Assembly (NCBI GenBank): GCA_047602185.1
Contig: JASGHY010000001.1
Span: 1,736,001-1,800,000 of the forward strand
DNA from: PMP191F sp047602185
GTDB lineage: Bacteria; Bacteroidota; Bacteroidia; Chitinophagales; Chitinophagaceae
Reading direction: 5' to 3'
DNA length: 64,000 nucleotides
Shown here: positions 58,078-64,000 of the stretch, one piece after another
Layout: every line of letters starts with the position of its first letter
Position numbering within the stretch: position 1 is the first letter of the stretch
Notes under the pieces: generated by a model
The model's input: the letters and a program-made list of their open reading frames with translations, nothing else
What the model was told of the DNA's origin: nothing
Database searches by the model: none
Made by a program: the position numbers and the translations under genes

Positions 58078-59997
58078 CTAGCTCTTTTTTACAGTAAAAA
58101 CATATTTGCCTTTTAATACCGGCTTTTTTACAGTGAGAACGATCCTGTATAAAGCATTGCCCCATACATTTGAAAGTCTTGTATCAGTTTGTTCTATCGT
58201 ATCCACCCTCGCGGCAAACAATGCCGCATCATATTGTAACACTGTATTAGCGCCTTTCTTTTGTAATACGATACTTCCCGGCTTGCTGATGTCTGGTGCA
58301 GCCCAACTCATAAACACAGCAGCGGTGGTATCTTTTAATTGCTTCAGTTCAAAATCTTCCTGTATGGTAAGTCCCTGTTCTGTAAGCGTAAAATTCCTTA
58401 CCCATTTTTTCATAGCCGCTGCGTCCCCGTAGGCTTTTGTAATATCAAGGCTGAACTGTTTCCTCGTGCCGTCAAACTTCACCTCTGAAGCGCGGTACTG
58501 AGTGCCATAGATCTGCGGCTGACCATTTATAAGCGGCAGGTTATGGTAATTGCTCTGCATTGTCCAGATAGTGTACCGCTCATTGCTGAAAGTCTGGCGT
58601 GTATAGGTACCAACGCCTACATCTACCAATACAGGTTCTTCATTGGCATACAGTACAAAGCTGCCCACATCATTGTGATTGTGGCTTTCATTGTTAAAGC
58701 CTCCTTTGGCTCCTAAAAACCAGTTCCCGCTTTTCATAAACAGTACTTCTGTTTGCGGGTACCAGGTAAATGCAGCATTGGATAGCGAAGGTGTCGCCTG
58801 CAACAATTCTTTATTGTAAAAGATATTTTCGAGCGACCTGAAAAAATCACCTCCCGATTGCAGGTTTTCTGCATGGCCATTCTTTGCCAGCCATGCGCCG
58901 AAAGACATCATTTCATTACTCTGTACAGCTTTTCCATAACGATAGATCAATCCCGGATTACCACCACCTTTTGCAGAAGCATCTGCAAAGTTTACCACCC
59001 AGTCGTTACCAACATAACTGCGGGAAATATACTCCCCCATTTTACGCACCATCGGGTTGTCAAAAATGTTCACCCGGTTGCCGGTGGCATAGCTCAGCAA
59101 TTGCAGGTAATCATACAGTTTGCCGGCAGCATGTTCCCAGTAAGAAGGGCCTTCCTCACAGGCGCCATCTTCTTTTACATAATTCATAAACTTATCTACG
59201 CTTTGCATAGTGCGGTAAACCGCTGTAGCCAGGCTATCCTTGTTATTTTCAACCAGCAAAAAACAGGTGAGCACATTAAAATTGCACCAGGGATTCCAGT
59301 TATTTACCAGCTGACCGGGTTTTTCCTGCAAAGCCTGCCACCAATAGTCGCTGCGCTGCATATAGGGTGCTAAGATCCTTTCCCGTATAGTTTGCTTTAC
59401 CCTTGCTGCAATAACAGGGTTTACTTTATCCCACTCTCTGCTGAAAAAATAATATCCCCACGACAGCAATGAACCTACCTCACCAGACCTGAGGTCGATG
59501 ATCTGTTCTGCCGGGTCGGGCAGGCTCCTTTTTGACCTTTGCACAGTGAGGTGGGCAGAAAGTGCCCAGGATACCATATCGCAGGTACTCCATACCCCGT
59601 TGATGATCTGGTCCGTAAAACGTCCCTTTCCCTCGGCCAGTTCGGCCAGCATCATAGCGACCAATGCATTTGTGTTGGCACCCATAGGCTTTTCCATTGC
59701 CTGTCGGTTGCCGCTGCGTTCATATTCAAGATAATCGGTTGCCTTTACCACTTTCCACACATAGTTCAGCTGCTCCTCGCCTTTTTTGATAATCCCGGTC
59801 TTGTTATCAGCAAAGAGCGCATCCCAGCCACTCCGGTTGGTATACACCGGGTACTTCACCCATTTGCCGGTAGCAAGCAGGTATTCTTTCAACTGCGCAA
59901 CATTGGTGTGAGACTGTAAGATATTCCGGGGTTCATTGGCTTGGGCAATCCCTGCACTGAGGAACAAAAGGGCAAACAATACGATACGCATGGACAC
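58078..59997 (-). CDS. Heparinase II/III-like polysaccharide lyase
   Basis: 639 residues with a signal peptide (about 1-20, ending GIAQA). An (alpha/alpha) toroid (about 25-370) contains NWNPWCNFNVLTCFLLVENN, DGACEEGPSYWEHAAGKLYDYLQLL and VVNFADAS. A beta-sandwich (about 390-639) follows, with GGFNNESHNHNDVGSFVLY (the conserved His-Asn-His lyase/metal site) and YTIWTMQSNYHNLPLINGQPQ. Such lyases cut uronic acid polysaccharides by beta-elimination in the periplasm. It could supply unsaturated uronic acids to the GH88 enzyme, supported by a shared upstream motif. It stands alone on its transcript. Confidence 0.92.
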   Translation of the reverse strand: MSMRIVLFALLFLSAGIAQANEPRNILQSHTNVAQLKEYLLATGKWVKYPVYTNRSGWDALFADNKTGIIKKGEEQLNYVWKVVKATDYLEYERSGNRQAMEKPMGANTNALVAMMLAELAEGKGRFTDQIINGVWSTCDMVSWALSAHLTVQRSKRSLPDPAEQIIDLRSGEVGSLLSWGYYFFSREWDKVNPVIAARVKQTIRERILAPYMQRSDYWWQALQEKPGQLVNNWNPWCNFNVLTCFLLVENNKDSLATAVYRTMQSVDKFMNYVKEDGACEEGPSYWEHAAGKLYDYLQLLSYATGNRVNIFDNPMVRKMGEYISRSYVGNDWVVNFADASAKGGGNPGLIYRYGKAVQSNEMMSFGAWLAKNGHAENLQSGGDFFRSLENIFYNKELLQATPSLSNAAFTWYPQTEVLFMKSGNWFLGAKGGFNNESHNHNDVGSFVLYANEEPVLVDVGVGTYTRQTFSNERYTIWTMQSNYHNLPLINGQPQIYGTQYRASEVKFDGTRKQFSLDITKAYGDAAAMKKWVRNFTLTEQGLTIQEDFELKQLKDTTAAVFMSWAAPDISKPGSIVLQKKGANTVLQYDAALFAARVDTIEQTDTRLSNVWGNALYRIVLTVKKPVLKGKYVFTVKKS

Positions 59998-60046
59998 AGG
60001 TTATTTAAGTTAGAGCACTAAATTCCTGTAAAATAGCCAAATGAAA

Positions 60047-60072
60047 GGGGGAAATTCCAGAATATGAGGGGT
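60047..60072 (-). promoter_or_regulatory. Candidate operator shared with the GH16-led operon
   Basis: On the minus strand ACCCCTCAT (60072-60064), eight bases, ATTTCCCCC (60055-60047), 50 bases before the start codon. It matches the element at 48041-48012. The rest of the 313-base gap 59998-60310 shows no gene and no word repeat. Confidence 0.4.
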
Positions 60073-60310
60073 GAAAAATAAAAACTCTTCCTTTTCAGCA
60101 TTTCATTTTCGGAGCGGAAGTGCTGGAAACCTTATTACTGCTGAATGTTTACGGGAAATTTTGGTGATCATGATTTAAATGGATGCCTTATTGCCAATAC
60201 TAACAGCATTTTATTTTAATAAAACTATTTTTCTTCTGCAGTCAGGACTAAATGTTTCAATCACATCTGTCAGCTATGAATAGATACCATTCGCCTTTCC
60301 AATCGCTTAT

Positions 60311-61501
60311 TCATTCTGTAACCCTGATCCATGGTATCTCAAACAGCCCCTTCATAAAGTATACTTTCACTTCAGCATCTTTATCTAAGCGGTTATACAA
60401 CTTCTTTGAAACAGCCACTTCCCCAGCCTCTTTCTGTTGCCCCCAGGGCTTTAGCTCCAGGTAATATTTTGTTGTTTTGCCAGAGCTGATCCTTTTGTCT
60501 AAAACGGTGGTATTATATATTTCCGGCTTTGATCTGTCAAACAAACAATTCAGGGAAACTACTGCTCCATAACTATACCCAAACATGAAAATTGACAGGC
60601 CGGTAACTACTACGTAATCTTTAGCCTTCTTAAATGTAAACTCCTTATTGCCTGCTATTAACAAAGCCATGTAAATAAAAGTGACCAACAAACAAATGTT
60701 CCAGACCTTAGAGTGATCAAAAACATTATAATCCGTTACGCCTCTTACGCAAAGTCCAGTAACAGAAAACAATACTGCCATGAAAATACTGGGATAGGCA
60801 GACAGCTTCCTTTCATCAATCCTGATCAAACCCCTGAAATATTTTAAAGCAATAAGGCAAATGACAGGCAACACCACAGATGCAATAATTGCATATTCAT
60901 AAGGCCGTGGAATAAACAATGTCCATATACAGATAAGAGCACCTGCCCAGTTAAGAAAACGCGCAGTTTTAATAGCTTTCGCCAGCTTTTGCTCCCTCAA
61001 TTCTGTCGTCATCCCAAAGGCTTCATTATCCAGTATCTCCTCTTTTTCCTGATCAGCCTGGGATATATCAAGATCCCGGTAATGAGTAGCCAACCAATCT
61101 ATTATTTCTCCTGATTTTCCAAAATAGGTACTGACCTTTATTTTTCTTTTACCGGCGTCAAGGGATTCAATGAATATATGCTTATCGCTCACCCTATATC
61201 CCTTGATCTCATTAAATTTTAACTCTTTGACAGAGAAAACACCAATTGAAACTATTTTATCAGTTGCAATTACAAATCTCCCTTTAATTGCTTCCAGCAA
61301 TCCAATAACCGCAACTCCGATCATACAGGCCGAAACCGCCCCTAGTATCCAGGATGCTTTTGCATCCACTGTGGAATCAATAAAAGGCATTAAAAACAGC
61401 CAGCTAAATAATCCTATCACTAAAGGCGTTCCTATATAAACAAAAATGGCCCATCCATTAGCCAATTTGTATTCCTGCTTTTCTTGTGCCTTGTCTACCA
61501 T
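60311..61501 (-). CDS. Polytopic membrane protein with an internal PH-like region, unrecognised
   Basis: 396 residues. Two N-terminal membrane segments (about 17-40 and 50-70) are followed by a soluble region (about 72-150) with VIATDKIVSIGVFSVKELKFNEIKGYRVSDKHIFIES, similar to bacterial PH-like domains. A charged linker leads to further segments (about 185-200, 206-220, 240-258, 268-284 and 295-318). The C-terminal 70 residues are soluble. A good promoter precedes it. No family name; membrane location is clear. Confidence 0.75.
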   Translation of the reverse strand: MVDKAQEKQEYKLANGWAIFVYIGTPLVIGLFSWLFLMPFIDSTVDAKASWILGAVSACMIGVAVIGLLEAIKGRFVIATDKIVSIGVFSVKELKFNEIKGYRVSDKHIFIESLDAGKRKIKVSTYFGKSGEIIDWLATHYRDLDISQADQEKEEILDNEAFGMTTELREQKLAKAIKTARFLNWAGALICIWTLFIPRPYEYAIIASVVLPVICLIALKYFRGLIRIDERKLSAYPSIFMAVLFSVTGLCVRGVTDYNVFDHSKVWNICLLVTFIYMALLIAGNKEFTFKKAKDYVVVTGLSIFMFGYSYGAVVSLNCLFDRSKPEIYNTTVLDKRISSGKTTKYYLELKPWGQQKEAGEVAVSKKLYNRLDKDAEVKVYFMKGLFEIPWIRVTE

Positions 61502-61535
61502 CAGATGCTGCTATTTAAAATTGATCTCTGACGGT

Positions 61536-61566
61536 GAAAGATATTAAAATGTTGATGAAAGAACAA
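61536..61566 (-). promoter_or_regulatory. Promoter of the membrane protein gene
   Basis: On the minus strand TTG (61566-61564), 20 bases, TATCTTTC (61543-61536), seven of eight matches to TAnnTTTG counting only the fixed bases and free positions. It lies 34 bases before the start codon. Confidence 0.5.
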
Positions 61567-61595
61567 TCAATGTTGTTAAGTTGAGCGTTTTACTT

Positions 61596-61650
61596 CCGGC
61601 GGGTGGGGACACCCGCCGGGGGACTTGCCCGTGGCTGGTGTCTTCACCAG
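61596..61650. repeat. REP-like double hairpin
   Basis: CCGGCGGGTG (61596-61605), GGGA, CACCCGCCGG (61610-61619) is a perfect 10-bp GC stem with a GNRA-type loop. CTGGTG-tctt-CACCAG (61635-61650) is a second stem. The pair sits downstream of the leftward gene at 61737 in a 235-base gap and stands out in base composition from the AT-rich surroundings. Confidence 0.7.
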
Positions 61651-61736
61651 ACACTAACTACACAACATCGAAAGAACAATAGCTGAGCTCATCTACCCTT
61701 ATGCAGCAATCTTCTTTTGACCTGAATCGAATTACA

Positions 61737-62342
61737 TTAGTCATCCACTGGTAATCTTATGCAATAACGGGCAGCCTCAAAGCAATCAATTAAGTAATTA
61801 TTCCTACCCATGCTGTAAGCGACCCGGTTGTAACGCCTGTTTCTCCGGCTCGCAGACAAACGCAGTTTCTTTCTGGCACTGGCCCTGGTAAACCTATTAA
61901 TTCGTGGTTGTACCTCAATAGTCTTTTCGGAAACAGTAGTTGCATCAACATATTCTGCCGTAGAAGGATGAATTGTTTCATATTCAATATCTGTACGATA
62001 ACCCAGTTCAGATAAGTGTTGCCACAATGCAGCAATCACTTCTTCATCTGTATGCTCCTGCTGTTTCAGCATCCTGTTGGCAACGCCTGTAAGCTGTCGG
62101 TATAGCTCCTGCAATTTCCACCCTTCATGTAATTGCCTGTACACAGCCGCAGCAATAGTTGATGCACGGCCCAGGATGGCAGCATACTCTCTCGTTCTTT
62201 TAAACTTTGCAGAATGCTTTACCCGCTTACCTGTGAGCGAACTTTTGCTGCGTACCAGGTATTGATCGTTCAGCATATAAAAGGTCAGGTTACGCTTATG
62301 CATAGTACCCAACCAAACGATATGTAGGGGATGTTGTTCCAT
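61737..62342 (-). CDS. Unrecognised basic helical protein, paralogue of the gene at 11905
   Basis: 201 residues, no signal peptide, strongly basic. Blocks shared with the 12-kb paralogue: RSKSSLTGKRVKHSAKF (about 32-48), REYAAILGRASTIAAAVYRQLHEGWKLQELYRQLTGVANRML (about 51-92) and LSELGYRTDIEY (about 110-121). Its C-terminus (about 125-201: FTRASARKKLRLSASRRNRRYNRV and then NNYLIDCFEAARYCIRLPVDD) looks like genuine coding sequence, unlike the paralogue. It is flanked by a REP-like double hairpin downstream and a word-repeat patch upstream. Function unknown. Confidence 0.78.
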   Translation of the reverse strand: MEQHPLHIVWLGTMHKRNLTFYMLNDQYLVRSKSSLTGKRVKHSAKFKRTREYAAILGRASTIAAAVYRQLHEGWKLQELYRQLTGVANRMLKQQEHTDEEVIAALWQHLSELGYRTDIEYETIHPSTAEYVDATTVSEKTIEVQPRINRFTRASARKKLRLSASRRNRRYNRVAYSMGRNNYLIDCFEAARYCIRLPVDD

Positions 62343-62344
62343 CT

Positions 62345-62535
62345 TTGAAGAAATCGTGAGTCGTGAGTGGTTGTTCGTGAAACGTCAAACGTGAAACGGG
62401 TGTTACCGGTTACCAGATACCAGTTTCCGGATACAGGTTACCAGATGCAAGTACAGGTAACTGCAAATTGCCAACTGCCAACTTGCTTTTCTTCCGGACT
62501 TCATCTGCACATTAAAAAATATGCACATCAGCACA
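62345..62535. repeat. Intergenic mosaic of word-like repeats
   Basis: Contains 'cgtgagtcgtgagtggttgt', 'cgtgaaacgtcaaacgtgaa', the 'accggttaccagataccagt / ttccggatacaggttaccag / atgcaagtacaggtaactgc' module (about 62404-62462), 'caaattgccaactgccaact' and, next to the DUF6266 stop, inverted 'catctgcacattaaaa' words. It fills the whole space between two leftward genes. Confidence 0.8.
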
Positions 62536-63171
62536 TTACTTCACTACCACTTCACCTGTATATACGCTATTGGAAAATTCGGTGCCGGCTGCATTGGCAA
62601 AAGCAATCCAGGTATGCATTTTTTTATTACTGCAATGAATAGTAGTTAACATTGCCGTGCCATCACTGCGCATAGCTCCATGCAGATCATAAATGCAGAA
62701 ATGCTTATCACCACTATAAGCAACCAGTATAGCATGATCATCGGCCTTCGCTATCCCTAAACCGGTATTATCTCTCCACGAGAAACTGATAGAGTTAGGG
62801 CTATCCGATACAGCAGGCGTAGCTTCTACCAATGGCAGATCACCCCTGCTTACCAGCATTGTAGGATAATGAATATCCAGTGCGGGATAAATACCGATAA
62901 TGGCATTTTTAATATTGTATTGCTGTGCATTGTTCACAGCACTCATCTTACCCGAATAAGGTTTAAATGTTTCTGACAACAACTCCTGCATGTTACGCAT
63001 GACGTATATCATCATTCCAAATCTTTGCCGCTGTTCCAGTTGCTTATAGGAGGGATCTGGATTACCTGTTGGCAGGGTCCTGACCACAGGCTCGCCCTTC
63101 CAGGATGTGCCTACTACATTACCAATCCTCCCATATACGGGACCTAAAATTCCATGAGGTAAACGTGCCAT
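62536..63171 (-). CDS. DUF6266 family protein
   Basis: 211 residues. The opening MARLPHGILGPVYGRIGNVVGTSWKGEPVVRTLP is the family signature, followed by QLEQRQRFGMMIYVMRNMQELL and a C-terminal beta-rich Ig-like half (VSDSPNSISFSWRDNTG, DDHAILVAYSGDKHFCIYD, WIAFANAAGTEFSNSVYTGEVVVK). The family is common in Chitinophagaceae and related groups; its function is unknown. No signal peptide. A TACTTTTA box near 63220 with a TTG 22 bases upstream is a possible promoter. Confidence 0.88.
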   Translation of the reverse strand: MARLPHGILGPVYGRIGNVVGTSWKGEPVVRTLPTGNPDPSYKQLEQRQRFGMMIYVMRNMQELLSETFKPYSGKMSAVNNAQQYNIKNAIIGIYPALDIHYPTMLVSRGDLPLVEATPAVSDSPNSISFSWRDNTGLGIAKADDHAILVAYSGDKHFCIYDLHGAMRSDGTAMLTTIHCSNKKMHTWIAFANAAGTEFSNSVYTGEVVVK

Positions 63172-63703
63172 ATTATTTCATTGAAGGTTACGAATTAAGG
63201 TTAGATCACTACCCCCTTTTACTGAATAAAAGTAAGCAGCACCCCTTTTCAAAATTCAACACCTCTTTCAACAACCTCACTGGTACGTACACATCAATCA
63301 ATTTTGATCGCAAACGAACACTATTCGATCGCATTAGGGCATTATTTTCCGGGTTTTAGAGCAGTTTTAGTATGGGTTGATTATTATTTGGGTATTATTT
63401 AAGTATTACTTAGTTATAGTTTCCGTATTGTTTGCTCTTAGGAAAAAGCGTAGAAAATAAGGGTTAGTATACAAGTAATACATAATTAAACATTGACCAG
63501 ACAAGTAGCTGGTACCAGTCAGCCCATGAGGCGGGTATTACCTGCCTTATGCCAGGTACAGGACATTCAATAAAAATGATAGATAAAGAATTAAACGGCG
63601 GTGGCTGAAGCCATATGAGGTACGTGAATAAAGAAATTGCAGCAATAAAAAAACGACCAGCTTTTCAGCCAGTCGTTTTACTATACAAAAGTTATAATAG
63701 CTC
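63172..63703. other. Long AT-rich intergenic region
   Basis: 532 bases upstream of the DUF6266 gene and downstream of dps. It has short AT-rich near-repeats ('gattattatttgggtattat' at about 63380) and a GGCGGGTA-t-TACCTGCC hairpin near 63531-63547 next to CTGGTACCAG. No ORF is supported. A small RNA cannot be excluded. Confidence 0.4.
63647..63680 (-). terminator. Terminator of the dps gene
   Basis: AAAACGAC faces GTCGTTTT around a 14-base middle, with A-rich sequence to the left giving a T-run on the minus strand. It lies 24 bases after the dps stop. Confidence 0.65.
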
Positions 63704-64000
63704 TTATTTGAGATGTGAGCGTATGAACCAGGCCATTTTTTCGTGGTTTTCCATCAGGCCTGTCAGGAAATCACTGGTACCAAGGTCTCCCAGTTCATTA
63801 CCGATCTTATTAATGTTCTCACGCAGGTAAATAATGATATTCTCGTGATCCGTCAACAGCTCTTTCAGAAAACCGATGCTATCATTTGGCGAACGGTTGG
63901 CTTCCGTTAAATGCGTTAGCTCAAGAAATGCTTTTAGTGTGGCCGGGGTATAATGCCCCAGTGAACGGATACGTTCTGCTACGCTGTCGATGAACTCGTC
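63704..64000 (-). CDS. dps: Dps family DNA-protecting ferritin-like protein, C-terminal part
   Basis: The last 98 residues are present; the N-terminal part with the ferroxidase ligands lies beyond the right edge. The visible chain DEFIDSVAERIRSLGHYTPA, TLKAFLELTHLTEANR and NIIIYLRENINKIGNELGD then GTSDFLTGLMENHEKMAWFI with end RSHLK matches helices C and D of Dps. Dps dodecamers bind DNA and store iron during starvation and oxidative stress in the cytosol. The reading frame runs unbroken to the window edge. Confidence 0.93.
   Translation of the reverse strand, partial: DEFIDSVAERIRSLGHYTPATLKAFLELTHLTEANRSPNDSIGFLKELLTDHENIIIYLRENINKIGNELGDLGTSDFLTGLMENHEKMAWFIRSHLK

Overview
The window looks like a chromosomal piece of a Bacteroidota, most likely a member of the Chitinophagaceae. 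The grounds are a C-terminal gliding-motility/type IX secretion sorting domain on a giant surface protein, FtsX-like permeases of the Bacteroidota kind, an MoaC-MoaB fusion, a long Bacteroidota-style signal peptidase I, DUF4251, DUF4846 and DUF6266 proteins, and promoters fitting TTG-N(18-22)-TAnnTTTG. No rRNA, tRNA, CRISPR array, transposase or prophage gene was seen.

Layout. 1-8 kb: the 5' part of a GH43 enzyme gene, a P1-family peptidase overlapping a class IV aminotransferase, a SelW-like redox protein, molybdenum cofactor genes (moeA and a moaC-moaB fusion), a YtxH protein, a DUF2452-like protein and an Asp/Glu racemase. 8-13 kb: an ABC-type permease and two unrecognised genes. 13.7-19.4 kb: one 1,890-residue surface protein with thirteen near-identical 55-residue repeats. 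19.4-31 kb: housekeeping and stress genes (OsmC, CsaA, Ogt, macrodomain, quinone reductase, ferredoxin reductase, cytidine deaminase, signal peptidase I), a MerR regulator and an NtrC-type regulator without a DNA-binding domain. 31-33.5 kb: a PadR/membrane-protein pair and small genes.

33.5-48 kb is a seven-gene carbohydrate operon read leftwards: GH16, GH88, GH30, GH2, GH2, GH154-like (DUF2264), and a GH2 fused to a BNR beta-propeller. No SusC/SusD pair lies in the window. The enzyme set fits attack on a glucuronic acid-capped beta-galactan such as type II arabinogalactan. The propeller may be a rhamnose-glucuronate lyase whose unsaturated product GH88 would remove. A heparinase II/III-like gene at 58-60 kb shares a sequence motif upstream of its start with this operon.

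48.5-54 kb is the most interesting part: two divergent small genes encode cysteine-free, Gly/Leu-rich or Gly/Ala/Ser-rich peptides with double-glycine leaders. Beside them are an XRE regulator, a META lipoprotein, a peptidase (C39)-containing ABC exporter with an intact Cys/His/Asp triad, and its HlyD partner. Together they look like a peptide maturation and export system of unknown purpose.

54-64 kb holds small secreted or membrane proteins, the heparinase-like gene, a second copy of an unrecognised protein family (the first is at 12 kb), a DUF6266 protein and the end of a Dps gene.

Across the window about fifteen intergenic patches are built from the same set of short quasi-periodic 'word' modules in both orientations. 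All of them lie just downstream of a stop codon, and none was found in the divergent promoter gaps.
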